Assembly: GCF_900168055.1 (NCBI RefSeq)
Contig: NZ_FUYS01000012.1
Coordinates: 1-64,000 of the forward strand
DNA from: Parapedobacter luteus
GTDB lineage: Bacteria > Bacteroidota > Bacteroidia > Sphingobacteriales > Sphingobacteriaceae
Length of the DNA: 64,000 nt
Reading direction: 5' to 3'
Shown here piece by piece: positions 1 through 7,434 of this stretch (its first letter is position 1; each line of letters opens with the position of its first letter). The notes beneath the pieces were generated by a model. It did not search any database. It saw only the letters and a program-made list of their open reading frames with translations, and had not been told where the DNA came from. The translations under genes were made by a program, and so were the position numbers.

Positions 1-256
1 CCAGATCGGCCGAAGGTACCTCCAGCCGCACACCGTTGGGATAAATAACCGATAAGACACAATGGCCTGCCCTCTTGGGTGAACCCATCGGAATAAAGCC
101 ATTATCCCCGCCGGATTGATCCTCTTTCCAGCGACTGATCCAATAACCGAACTTACCCACGGTGATGCCATGCTGAAGGCAGAACTCCTGCCGGGTCAAA
201 CCACTCTCACGCCACTGACGGACAAGGGTAAACATGTAGTCTCTACGCTCTTTCAT
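1..256 (-). CDS. tnpA: IS66-family accessory protein TnpA (partial, runs off window start)
   Basis: Reading the minus strand from the ATG at 254-256 gives an open frame of 85 codons to the window edge. It begins MKERRDYMFTLVRQWRESGL, followed by TRQEFCLQHGI and FGYWISRWK. This is the short helix-turn-helix protein that comes first in IS66-type elements and is followed by TnpB and the TnpC transposase. Here those genes would lie to the left of base 1. IS66 accessory proteins are required for transposition, but their exact role is poorly defined. The gene starts about 28 bases inside the probable element end near base 284. The family call is fairly secure from the N-terminal pattern. Whether the element is intact cannot be judged. 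Confidence 0.8.
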   Translation of the reverse strand, partial: MKERRDYMFTLVRQWRESGLTRQEFCLQHGITVGKFGYWISRWKEDQSGGDNGFIPMGSPKRAGHCVLSVIYPNGVRLEVPSADL

Positions 257-284
257 ATCAATAATATTTAGCCCGTAAAACTAC
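1..284 (-). mobile_element. Right end of an IS66-family insertion sequence
   Basis: The tnpA start is followed outward by a short non-coding stretch. Read on the minus strand from 284, it begins GTAGTTTTACGGGC, and a GTA start is typical of IS66 terminal repeats. I place the element edge at about 284 by inference; the other inverted repeat and the expected 8-bp target duplication (possibly 285-292) lie partly outside the window. The element sits against the truncated lanB-like gene. Confidence 0.6.
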
Positions 285-298
285 AGCGGATCAATTAA

Positions 299-802
299 TC
301 AATAAAGATGTACTTGGTCGGGCGGATACTCATATAGCGTGCTGTTCGTAAAATAATTTAGTTGGCGTTGGCTTGACTTTTCTTGTGTGGCCAAGCTAAT
401 AAGATATGAAGTATATTCCGTGTCCAGTCGAAAGGTCGGGAAAAACTCCCCGGAGAGTTCAAGACATGTTTTTAATTCATCCGTCTTTCCCAAAGCCACT
501 CCGGCAAACTTTCCGTATGGTGTAGGCCGTCCGGCCATCCTATTGACATACTTATACAGGGATGTCAGCAGCTTACTTTTTGACGGAGTGTACTCACTTC
601 CAAGATGGTTTACCAATTCACGAAAAAGGTCTTCACTTGCAACGTAAATGGCATCAAGGATTTCAGGGTTCAACAACAAACTGTTTACATAGTTCCAAGC
701 ATCTTCTTTGCTGTCAAGCCTATTTAATCTATGAATGACAGAAGATGGTAAACGTGGAGTACGTAACAGGAAGAAATTGAAATCCCTGAATCTTGGTGTC
801 AT
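299..802 (-). pseudogene. Lantibiotic dehydratase (LanB) N-terminal fragment, truncated
   Basis: The 167-residue product has the opening signature of class I lantibiotic dehydratases: FFLLRTPRLP at residues 10-19 and RPTPYGKFAG at 92-101. Full LanB proteins run to roughly 800-1000 residues and dehydrate Ser/Thr of a precursor peptide by tRNA-dependent glutamylation, so more than four fifths is missing. The stop codon (299-301) lies within about 15 bases of the inferred IS66 edge. This suggests the element cut the gene, with the stop in the flank or arising by later decay. The ORF starts one base after the response regulator stop, so the two were probably co-transcribed. A genuine small stand-alone LanB_N protein is the alternative, but less likely. 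Confidence 0.72.
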
Positions 803-803
803 A

Positions 804-1190
804 TCAGTCCTTTAGATGTTTGGCCAACACCTCATCTACGCAACGGTTGAAACTATCGTACGATACGGGCTTAAATAGTTCATAGATGTCTCCTTTGGGC
901 AGGATACCCCGAAAAAGATTTGGCGGGGTACCTGACACAATGACGATGCTTGCATTCGATGGGAGTTTTCCGAAATGAAAGTCACCACATGCTCCCGGAG
1001 GAATAAAAAGGTCGAGGAAAATGATGGAGGGCGTATGTTTAACCAGTATATCCTTTACTTCCGAAAGTTCACTTACGACAGCAAGCAGTACCAGATCGTC
1101 TCTCCGACCAATGTAATCCTCCATCATTTCGATAGCCAATGCTTCATCCTCGATCAGCAAACAGGTAGTACGGTTAAACTTACTATACAT
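804..1190 (-). CDS. Single-domain response regulator
   Basis: This 128-residue protein is only a CheY-like receiver. Acidic residues E14-D15-E16 follow the first strand, the probable phospho-acceptor is D60 in IIFLD, a Ser sits in VIVSGT (about 86) and the conserved Lys is K107 in LFKPVS. There is no LytTR or HTH output domain, so it either acts through protein contacts or is what remains of a larger regulator. It lies one base upstream of the lanB fragment and 45 bases after a short ORF at 1236-1412, all on the minus strand, which suggests a small operon. No histidine kinase is visible in the window. The receiver assignment is secure; its function is not. Confidence 0.8.
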   Translation of the reverse strand: MYSKFNRTTCLLIEDEALAIEMMEDYIGRRDDLVLLAVVSELSEVKDILVKHTPSIIFLDLFIPPGACGDFHFGKLPSNASIVIVSGTPPNLFRGILPKGDIYELFKPVSYDSFNRCVDEVLAKHLKD

Positions 1191-1235
1191 TACAAGAAAG
1201 CCTCGCTATTTTTAAAGCCTCTGTTATCAGATAAC

Positions 1236-1412
1236 TTATTTACCACCCAGTATAGAGGTGGTCATCGATGTTGTAAGGGTTATTGTATAAAGACCTTCGA
1301 CTTCGCCCCAGAAATTCCCATAATTTGAGTTTTCAATGTGATCCGCACTGCAGACCACTTCTCTTTCGATTTGAAGAAATTGTTCGATTTGATTTTTGTT
1401 TAGCATTTCCAT
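1236..1412 (-). CDS. Candidate RiPP precursor peptide (58 aa)
   Basis: A short minus-strand frame starts at the ATG at 1410-1412, with a second ATG two codons later, and stops at 1236-1238. The N-terminal part is polar and helical-looking (MEMLNKNQIEQFLQIERE). The C-terminal 19 residues (GLYTITLTTSMTTSILGGK) contain eight Thr/Ser, exactly the residues LanB enzymes dehydrate. The only Cys is residue 21, upstream of that tail, so a classical lanthionine in the tail could not form from its own Cys. The usual Bacteroidota double-Gly leader site is not followed by a core. The case rests on position: it is the first ORF of the response regulator/lanB group. I do not recognise the family; a chance ORF remains possible. 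Confidence 0.45.
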   Translation of the reverse strand: MEMLNKNQIEQFLQIEREVVCSADHIENSNYGNFWGEVEGLYTITLTTSMTTSILGGK

Positions 1413-1615
1413 GATAATAACAATTAGATTTTCAATAAAATTTTATGCTAAACTGGATGAACCAATGGACTCCTAAAAATTTTTTCGACCAACTACAAAT
1501 TGAACATCACAAAAGATGATTTTAGCACCATATCATATTTTCACCTTTTTTTATCTAATTGATTATATTTTAGTTGTCTGTTTTTAAAGAAATCGTGTGT
1601 TAGGGTTGTTTCGCG

Positions 1616-1771
1616 GTGGTAGAAGAGTCGTATTATAACATACAATCCGCAAAAGAAAAGAGGAAAGTTGTTAACTATTTACCTATAGGAGAGTTTATTG
1701 AAAATATTAGAACAAACATTGACTGGCACCCGGCATCACTTAAAACCAGAACCATGTATTCTCAAAATTAA
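1616..1771 (+). CDS. Possible small protein, 51 codons, unknown
   Basis: A plus-strand frame from a GTG at 1616 encodes about 51 residues, beginning VVEESYYNIQSAKEKRK and ending SLKTRTMYSQN. It has no signal peptide or motif that I recognise. Its main support is that a strong plus-oriented terminator lies 80 bases downstream while no other plus-strand gene precedes it. It may equally be the decayed tail of a lost gene or a non-coding transcript. Confidence 0.2.
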   Translation: MVEESYYNIQSAKEKRKVVNYLPIGEFIENIRTNIDWHPASLKTRTMYSQN

Positions 1772-1850
1772 TTAAAACTATTTTGGCATTCTTGGCCTCA
1801 GGAGGATTAATTCAGTAAGTATCAGTGATTCATTTTCTGAACTCAAATGG

Positions 1851-1886
1851 AAGTGCGATTCTTGTGCAGAGTCGCACTTTTTTTAT
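1851..1886 (+). terminator. Rho-independent terminator, plus orientation
   Basis: AAGTGCGA (1851-1858) pairs with TCGCACTT (1872-1879) around a 13-base loop and is followed by a T-rich run (1880-1884). The T-run lies on the plus strand only, so it ends a rightward transcript, although no clear plus-strand gene precedes it. Confidence 0.7.
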
Positions 1887-1914
1887 TTAAAGGAGAATAG
1901 TGACGCATGTATCT

Positions 1915-2478
1915 TTATCTCCTGATTTTATACCTCACCGTGCCGCCGATTTTCATGTCCCTTGTGCCGAAAAAGCCCGCCTCGGCTTCAATCACATCGC
2001 GATTCTTCAACGGTATCTGATATCCGGCCCCTAAACTTTTATATAAACCATACGCATGCCCTCCGTCCGAGATACTACCATCAGACAAGTTGGTATAATA
2101 ATCGTCATATCCCACACCGAGTGCCGTAGCGAGGTAAAAGCCGCCCATGTAATACCTTGCTCCGACATTGAGCGAATACTCCTGATGAATACGAACATCG
2201 CCATAGACATGCGTACCATCCAGTTCACCCCAATAATCACCGGAAACATCTTTCCTTGTCCTTTCATACATGAGCGCAGTCGTAAAACCGAATTTTTGAA
2301 AAGGTCGGTATTCATACATTAAACCGCCTCCATATGCCAATCCCTTGGTGTCAAGGTTATATCCAGCCATGGGGCCGAAGCTGAAATTATGCTTTGGCGG
2401 GGTAAAAGTATCCTGCGCATTTGCAACCCATATCCCTGAAAAAAACAATAAGATCAAGACAAGATTCTTTAGACTCAT
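1915..2478 (-). CDS. Outer-membrane beta-barrel protein, exported
   Basis: I start the gene at the ATG at 2476-2478, because from there the product opens with a clean signal peptide (MSLKNLVLILLFFSG, then ANAQ as cleavage site); the frame extends 18 codons further upstream without such a signal. The mature part of about 165 residues is built of alternating strands rich in Tyr, Gly and Phe (NFSFGPMAGYNLD, GGGLMYEYRPF, SLNVGARYYMGGF, YLATALGVGYDDYY) and ends in VRYKIRR, as expected for a small outer-membrane barrel. No specific substrate can be read from it. It is monocistronic as far as visible. Confidence 0.6.
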   Translation of the reverse strand: MSLKNLVLILLFFSGIWVANAQDTFTPPKHNFSFGPMAGYNLDTKGLAYGGGLMYEYRPFQKFGFTTALMYERTRKDVSGDYWGELDGTHVYGDVRIHQEYSLNVGARYYMGGFYLATALGVGYDDYYTNLSDGSISDGGHAYGLYKSLGAGYQIPLKNRDVIEAEAGFFGTRDMKIGGTVRYKIRR

Positions 2479-2622
2479 AATCGAAGTTTTAGCGTTTGAT
2501 AACTTTTTAATTACCAACGAAAATAGAATCAAAAAACCTGAAAATCACCTATTTTAACATTTTTAACTTTTTAGGCCGCAAATACTACGCACGAAACAAT
2601 GAAGTGGTCCGAATAACCATCC

Positions 2623-3270
2623 TTATTCAAAATCCACTTGAACTTTCAGTCCAATCACTGGCGAATAAACGCCGTACAGTGGTGTGGAGAGCATTGCCGG
2701 ACTAACCCTGGCGGCAAGGTTTTCACTGATGCTCCATCGATTTTTTAATATATCAGAAACGTATGCTTCGACAGCGTTCAATCCCCACCATCCGACCGCA
2801 AGCAGCACTGTTAAATCCCGGTTTCTCCGATGTGCATCTTTTGCATTGGTAAATCGCGTTGTCTGTATTTCATCGCCGAACTGATATAATGACCATGGAG
2901 GTGGTGCATCATTGTGCAGTATCCGGTATTGGGCTTCAGCCAAATACGTTTTATAATAATTTTGGTTAAAATTATAAATCAAAACTCCCGCCACAAAACC
3001 GCCATAAATCACGGGGACCTTAACCCACCAGAGGCCACCATTGGTATATTGTCCCCATCCCGGTACAATAAGGGATCGTTTCCAGACCTTGGCCGTCCTC
3101 GCCTCCATGGCAAGGCGGGTGGAGTCTTTTAATAATTCGTCTTTAGCAGTATCCTCTATTGGGAAGAAGCCCGAGTCGAATGTTCTTACAAAGAAATATT
3201 CACTTCCTTTCACTGTACAAGATATGGGCGGTATCGCAAAAATTAAGGCGAAAACAAAAAGAAATTTCAT
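2623..3270 (-). CDS. DUF5683 family envelope protein
   Basis: Starting at the ATG at 3268-3270 (16 codons inside the longest frame) gives 215 residues with a signal peptide, MKFLFVFALIFAIPPISC. The diagnostic stretch is KRSLIVPGWGQYTNGG followed by WWVKVPVIYGG, the hallmark of DUF5683, a Bacteroidota family with conserved hydrophobic segments (GGFVAGVLIY, LLAVGWWGLNAVEAYV). The function of the family is unknown. It is often found near cell-division or envelope genes, but here it stands alone, facing a long upstream region. Cys18 could instead be a lipobox cysteine, although the residues before it (PPIS) are not ideal. Confidence 0.7.
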   Translation of the reverse strand: MKFLFVFALIFAIPPISCTVKGSEYFFVRTFDSGFFPIEDTAKDELLKDSTRLAMEARTAKVWKRSLIVPGWGQYTNGGLWWVKVPVIYGGFVAGVLIYNFNQNYYKTYLAEAQYRILHNDAPPPWSLYQFGDEIQTTRFTNAKDAHRRNRDLTVLLAVGWWGLNAVEAYVSDILKNRWSISENLAARVSPAMLSTPLYGVYSPVIGLKVQVDFE

Positions 3271-3430
3271 GATAGGTTCATTAAGGGCTGCTATCGCAAT
3301 TTTAGCAAAAGTATTCATAATTCTTCAATATCTTATAACGGGTGTTGTAGCAGTTCTGCTACTGCATATACCGTACTTATCACCGGTACTGCTCAGCAAT
3401 TGCTTCTGCCTTGCTCCGTGCCTGACTCAC

Positions 3431-3514
3431 TATTAATATAGTATTAATAGAGGTTTAATAAAGGGTTGATAAAGGTTTAGTAAAGATTATACCTTTACTA
3501 AACCTTTATCAATA
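3431..3514. repeat. Phased 11-bp repeat array ending in a 20-bp perfect inverted repeat
   Basis: Five direct units of exactly 11 bp follow each other: TATTAATATAG (3431), TATTAATAGAG (3442), GTTTAATAAAG (3453), GGTTGATAAAG (3464) and GTTTAGTAAAG (3475). After a 7-base loop (3486-3492) two units return in inverted orientation, CTTTACTAAAC (3493) and CTTTATCAA (3504). As a result 3466-3485 and 3493-3512 are perfect 20-bp inverted repeats. The array sits just upstream of the -7 element of the DUF6266 gene and could be an operator for a regulator contacting one face of the helix. Confidence 0.75.
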
Positions 3515-3537
3515 CACTATTTTATCATTATTATTTC

Positions 3538-3545
3538 TATATTTG
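3538..3545 (+). promoter_or_regulatory. Bacteroidota -7 element (TATATTTG) for the DUF6266 gene
   Basis: TATATTTG matches the consensus TAnnTTTG and lies 41 bases before the ATG at 3587. No clean -33 TTG is seen at the usual distance, because that position is close to the inverted repeat ending at 3512. This may mean the promoter needs an activator. Confidence 0.5.
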
Positions 3546-3586
3546 TAGAGAATCAGGTACAAAGCAGGTAATACGGAGGTACAACT

Positions 3587-4228
3587 ATGGCTACTACAAG
3601 AAGCGGAATAAACGGAGTCTTTATTGGAAAAGTAGGCTCGATTGTCGGGTACGAACTCGGCGGGAAAAACGTCATTCGTGCAATAGGCAGGCGCACGAAA
3701 CCCTTTTCCAAGCTGGAATTATTGAACCAAGCGAAGATGAAGGCCGTATCGGAATTCCTGCGCCCGATCAAACTCTACATAAAGTTCGGGTTTCAGCATG
3801 AAGTACCTCCAGGCAGCCACGCCGGTGCTTTTCAGCTGGCGCAATCGTACACCCGCAAAAATGCGATCGAACTGGATGAACAGGGATCCCCATTCATCAA
3901 CCCGGCAAAAGTGCTGATCTCAAAAGGCGAGTTGGATCCACCGTTGAATTGCACCGTCGAACGGGACGGCAACCGCCTGACGTTTCGTTGGGATTACATT
4001 GACAAAAAACAAAGCCCCACTGACCGACTGGTGATATTGTTATACAACCCCGAGGAGCCTATCCGCATCTTCAAGGACCTTGGAGGCAAGCGGAAAGCGC
4101 AGCAGGAGGAATGGGAAATCGAATCGTTGCATTTATTCCCCGCGCCGATTCATGCTTATGCCGCATTCCGGAGCACATGGCCTGACCAGATTTCCAATAG
4201 CGTGTATTGCGGCGTGATTCCGCAGTAA
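3587..4228 (+). CDS. DUF6266 family protein
   Basis: The 213-residue product opens with the family signature: FIGKVGSIVGYELGG then NVIRAIGRRT. No signal peptide or membrane segment is present. The rest includes an Ig-like beta region (TVERDGNRLTFRWDY) and a C-terminal stretch ending in SNSVYCGVIPQ. DUF6266 is a family of unknown function found often in Sphingobacteriaceae, frequently in several copies. The gene is preceded by an 11-bp phased repeat array and a TATATTTG element, so it is probably transcribed on its own. The ATG at 3587 follows GGAGG by 11 bases (cggaggtacaact), which supports this start. Confidence 0.78.
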   Translation: MATTRSGINGVFIGKVGSIVGYELGGKNVIRAIGRRTKPFSKLELLNQAKMKAVSEFLRPIKLYIKFGFQHEVPPGSHAGAFQLAQSYTRKNAIELDEQGSPFINPAKVLISKGELDPPLNCTVERDGNRLTFRWDYIDKKQSPTDRLVILLYNPEEPIRIFKDLGGKRKAQQEEWEIESLHLFPAPIHAYAAFRSTWPDQISNSVYCGVIPQ

Positions 4229-4249
4229 GGCAACCGTGGTGGCCATTGT

Positions 4250-4561
4250 TTATTGCGTGCTATAGCCGGTATCTTGTCCTTCGTAATCAAGTTTGTAGTC
4301 ACCGATATGCTTTTCACTTCGCGCAATTTTCTTCTTGTGGACAAAGTAGTTGACCACGCCGGCAACCAACACCACTGCGGAAATGGCAAAAAAGACGTAT
4401 TCATAGACGTGCCCGCCGGGCAATTCCAGCAACCGATCGACCGATATCCCAGCTATCGCGAAATACATGGCCGTACGCAAGAAAGAAAGGAATGTCGACT
4501 GATTGGCCAGTATCGTGCGTTGCAAGGCAAGTCGTTCGCGCAAAATCAGATCCTTGTTCAT
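4250..4561 (-). CDS. DUF202 (YidH-type) small membrane protein
   Basis: The protein begins MNKDLILRERLALQRTILAN and continues STFLSFLRTAMYF, the conserved start of DUF202 proteins, with membrane helices at about residues 35-53 and 63-83 and a charged tail. The open frame extends far upstream, but that part overlaps the thioredoxin gene on the other strand and looks unlike the family, so I take the ATG at 4559-4561. An ATG nine codons earlier (4586-4588) is the other reasonable start. DUF202 proteins are small inner-membrane proteins of unknown function. It is divergent from trxA with about 106 bases between them. Confidence 0.7.
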   Translation of the reverse strand: MNKDLILRERLALQRTILANQSTFLSFLRTAMYFAIAGISVDRLLELPGGHVYEYVFFAISAVVLVAGVVNYFVHKKKIARSEKHIGDYKLDYEGQDTGYSTQ

Positions 4562-4667
4562 GAGCTCAAAGGTAAGCCAATCCTGCATTTTCGTCAAGAT
4601 CCCGGCTGTGCTCAGCATACCAAACAATCCAGCGGTACCGAAGTTAATTACAAGGAGGTAAAATAAC

Positions 4668-4964
4668 ATGAACACATTTATCGAATTAATCAATGGCGAC
4701 AAGCCCGTATTGGTAGACTTCTTTGCCACATGGTGCGGTCCTTGCAAGACACAAGCACCAATTTTAGAAGAGGTGAAACAACGTATCGGTGATGGTGCAT
4801 CCATTATCAAGATTGATGTGGATAAAAATCCATCGGTCGCTGCCAAATACCAGATACGGGGTGTGCCTACGCTAATGATTTTCAAAAATGGTGAAATAAA
4901 ATGGCGGCAATCGGGCGTATTTCCCGCTCATGAATTGGAACGGCTACTAAAGGAAAACGTATAA
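4668..4964 (+). CDS. trxA: Thioredoxin
   Basis: This 98-residue protein has the redox motif WCGPC (Cys23, Cys26) in [10 protein letters not shown] and the cis-proline segment [14 protein letters not shown], giving a complete thioredoxin fold without signal peptide. It should act in the cytoplasm reducing protein disulfides. A strong Shine-Dalgarno-like AAGGAGGT sits 9 bases before the ATG, unusual for this phylum and supporting the start. It is convergent with the rRNA methyltransferase gene, whose stop is only 8 bases away. The symbol is general; a genome may carry several thioredoxins. Confidence 0.88.
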   Translation: MNTFIELINGDKPVLVDFFATWCGPCKTQAPILEEVKQRIGDGASIIKIDVDKNPSVAAKYQIRGVPTLMIFKNGEIKWRQSGVFPAHELERLLKENV

Positions 4965-4972
4965 TTTGTGCG

Positions 4973-6154
4973 CTACAAAGCCACCAGTCGGGCCACAAAC
5001 ATACTATCTGCCCGGTGATCGTACCCTTGCAGCGTCTCCATGTGTTCAAGGTGGAGCCGATGGTGTTGCTGTAAATACCTTACGACCTCCTCATTTTCTG
5101 CTGCAAATACCGAGCAGGTGATGTAAATCAACGGCTTGCCGGGTTTCAGGTGTTTTACCGCCTGTCCGGCGATTTGCTGCTGTAGCGCCCCGAAACGTTG
5201 GATAGTCCCAGCCTGAAAAGCCGTAATCATCTCAGGAGTCCGGCCCCAGGTGCCCGATCCCGAGCAGGGCACATCGAGGATAATGCCGTCAAACTGCTCC
5301 TTTCCGAGTACAGCTGCCGTATCCCCTTTGGTAAGATCGATGATTTTCTGCCGGTATGATCGGATACCCGCTGCCTGAAAGCGCTCATCAAGGTTGCGCA
5401 GGATGCTGCTGCGTATATCAGACACCAGCAACTGCACGCCGGGGCAGTTGTCCAACAGCAGGAGTGACTTCCCTCCTGCTCCCGCGCAGGCGTCCCACCA
5501 GCTTTCACCGCGGGAAGCCTTAAAAAATCCACCTGTCCTTTGTGATGAATAGTCCTGCACCTCATACTTGCCGGCAAGGCCGGGAACACGTGCCAATGCG
5601 GTACCGTTGGGCAATGCCACGGTAAAATCGCCTATTCGCCGAAAGTCAATGCCTGCATTTTCAAGCGCACCAATGACATCGGCCGCGTAGCGCGGCCGCA
5701 AACGGAGAAAAAGGTCCGGCTGTTCAAACAAACTGAGGAGGAATCTATGCGGGTCAATACCCGATGACAACTGATTCAGAAAAGGAAAGACGTCCACTAA
5801 GCGGAATGGGGTATGCGTTTCCAGCAAGGCTATCTTCTCTTCCAACGGGGCTTGAATAGCCGGATAAAGCGCGGGCAGCAACAGTTCGGCTACGGCACTA
5901 TCCGCACTGCATAAAAATTCAGCAATGGCCAGTTGCAGCGAAAATTCCGATTGCCTGGCCGCATGTCCAATCCGGAAATAATGGTATGCCAGGCGGGAGG
6001 CCATGCGCCTGTCTTTGGAGCCCATCTGGGGATTCCGCTTATAAAATCCTGTTAGGAAACGGGCCAATGGCGTACCCTTTTCTTCCTGTTGGTATGCCAA
6101 CAATAGGCGTTCAACCGTTCGGATTTGCTGGTTTATCCGCTGTTCCGTTGACAT
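4973..6154 (-). CDS. RsmB/NOP-family rRNA (cytosine-C5) methyltransferase
   Basis: The product of about 393 residues has an N-terminal helical part related to NusB/RsmB and a C-terminal SAM-dependent methyltransferase. Visible motifs are the SAM loop DACAGAGGKS (about 221-230), the DVPCSGSGTWGR motif with Cys297, and YITCS with the catalytic Cys347, the two-cysteine arrangement of RNA m5C methyltransferases. The likely substrate is 16S rRNA, but the exact nucleotide cannot be assigned. The frame also offers a GTG one codon earlier; I use the ATG at 6152-6154. It follows the lipoprotein gene by 14 bases, so guaA, the lipoprotein and this gene may form one transcript. Confidence 0.85.
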   Translation of the reverse strand: MSTEQRINQQIRTVERLLLAYQQEEKGTPLARFLTGFYKRNPQMGSKDRRMASRLAYHYFRIGHAARQSEFSLQLAIAEFLCSADSAVAELLLPALYPAIQAPLEEKIALLETHTPFRLVDVFPFLNQLSSGIDPHRFLLSLFEQPDLFLRLRPRYAADVIGALENAGIDFRRIGDFTVALPNGTALARVPGLAGKYEVQDYSSQRTGGFFKASRGESWWDACAGAGGKSLLLLDNCPGVQLLVSDIRSSILRNLDERFQAAGIRSYRQKIIDLTKGDTAAVLGKEQFDGIILDVPCSGSGTWGRTPEMITAFQAGTIQRFGALQQQIAGQAVKHLKPGKPLIYITCSVFAAENEEVVRYLQQHHRLHLEHMETLQGYDHRADSMFVARLVAL

Positions 6155-6168
6155 CACGGCATGACGTT

Positions 6169-7434
6169 TTAATTCAGCGGTTGGAAATCACCACTCCGGT
6201 ATTGCAAGATAGCTATCGCATTATTTACATATCCCCAGGAGGGGTTGTATTCAAATTTAAATGCGTTGTGCAAGCCGGTGTATTCCTCCTGAACGATATG
6301 CTCCCTATATTCGGCGCCATACTTAGCCAGTAAGCCACCAAAATAGCGGGCAGCATCATACCCTTTGTAGGCAAATTCAGTGGGTGCTATCCCAAATTCC
6401 TGCCGGTACAGCTGATTGAAACTGCGCACATCAGACGCCTGCGTATTTATGTAATAAGAGGTCGTGATGGCCGTTTGAAAGGCACCTAACCCGTCATTTT
6501 CATCAAACGGCAACTTGGCCCAATTCGGGTGTCCAAACAAATTGATCCGATAGGAAAGTTCGTCCTGCAGCTTATGCAAATGCGCCAAGACCGGTGAAAT
6601 CTGGTATTTATTGGCGGTGCCTAAAACCACCAAATTCTTTCCCGATAAGTGGATGCTGTTTTCCAGACTGGCTTCATCCTGCACTTCCACCACTTTGGCG
6701 TTCTTCTTAATACGCTGTATTTCGACCTTCAGCGGTGATAAAAACTGCCGGCTGGCGGCATCCTGCGTATTGTATAGCACGATGACATCCCCCGTCTGGT
6801 ATTGCTTCGTAATATGCGCGGCCAATGTGTGCACATGCGCCGTAATCGGAGCCGTGATAGTCACCAAATTGGGCAAATTGAACTCCGAAGGCATGCTGGC
6901 TGCCAAGGGTGAAATCTGCAACGCATCGGACAAGGCTGCGTTAAAACCAAACACCTGTATCTCTTTTGGATACACGGGGCCTACGATCAATGCTGCATTT
7001 TGTACTTCTTCCAGCTTTGCAATACGGGCATTTTCGCCTGCATCATCGCGCGTATCCAGCACATTGACTTTGAAATTGACACCCTGCTCCGCTAATGCGT
7101 CCAAGCCTAATTTAAAGCCCTGAAAAAAATCCAGTGCTAACGCGGACCGTTTAATATCTTCGGCACTTGGTGCATGCGGATTGGCCTTGTTCAATTCAAA
7201 AGGCAACAGCAGCGCAATCCGCTTTACATCCACTTTTTCCGCGTCGGTGACGGCTTTGTCCGCTTCCTTTTTATCCTTATCAGCAGGTGTGTCGGTCTTA
7301 GGGGGAGCACTGCTTCCCGAGCCACGCAGTACGCGCACTTTGGGCGTACATCCCATGATGAACAGTGCTATCACAATGCCAATGAGATATTTATTCCCAC
7401 TCGATGGTAGCCGGAGGCTTCGAACTGATATCAT
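6169..7434 (-). CDS. Lipoprotein with periplasmic-binding-protein type 1 (LppC/ABC receptor-like) fold
   Basis: Starting at the ATG at 7432-7434, the protein has a lipoprotein signal ([15 protein letters not shown], lipidated Cys29), then a Ser/Pro/Lys-rich linker (to about 65). The remaining 350 residues resemble type 1 periplasmic receptors: [44 protein letters not shown] and [13 protein letters not shown]. Related Bacteroidota proteins usually carry LysM domains upstream; none is seen here. It is presumably an envelope lipoprotein that binds a small ligand or takes part in peptidoglycan synthesis, as LppC/LpoA does. Its start overlaps the 3' end of guaA by 44 bases, suggesting translational coupling. 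Confidence 0.7.
   Translation of the reverse strand: MISVRSLRLPSSGNKYLIGIVIALFIMGCTPKVRVLRGSGSSAPPKTDTPADKDKKEADKAVTDAEKVDVKRIALLLPFELNKANPHAPSAEDIKRSALALDFFQGFKLGLDALAEQGVNFKVNVLDTRDDAGENARIAKLEEVQNAALIVGPVYPKEIQVFGFNAALSDALQISPLAASMPSEFNLPNLVTITAPITAHVHTLAAHITKQYQTGDVIVLYNTQDAASRQFLSPLKVEIQRIKKNAKVVEVQDEASLENSIHLSGKNLVVLGTANKYQISPVLAHLHKLQDELSYRINLFGHPNWAKLPFDENDGLGAFQTAITTSYYINTQASDVRSFNQLYRQEFGIAPTEFAYKGYDAARYFGGLLAKYGAEYREHIVQEEYTGLHNAFKFEYNPSWGYVNNAIAILQYRSGDFQPLN

Larger units (their letters stand above)
1413..1914. other. AT-rich 500-bp region with no recognised gene
   Basis: This gap is clearly richer in A/T than the rest of the window, and codon statistics give no convincing gene. 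It contains a plus-strand terminator (1851-1886) and one short plus-strand frame (1616-1771), described separately. The upstream part (1413-1600) probably holds the promoter for the minus-strand group below 1412, but I see no clear TAnnTTTG element there. Confidence 0.5.

Noticed and set aside
3431-3514. CRISPR array as an explanation of the 11-bp repeats
   Set aside because: Units are contiguous, far too short, and partly inverted; there are no spacers and no cas genes.
4562-4885. N-terminal extension of the DUF202 frame across trxA
   Set aside because: The extra 108 codons are antisense to thioredoxin and unlike the DUF202 family; the family start MNKDLILRERLALQ lies at 4561.
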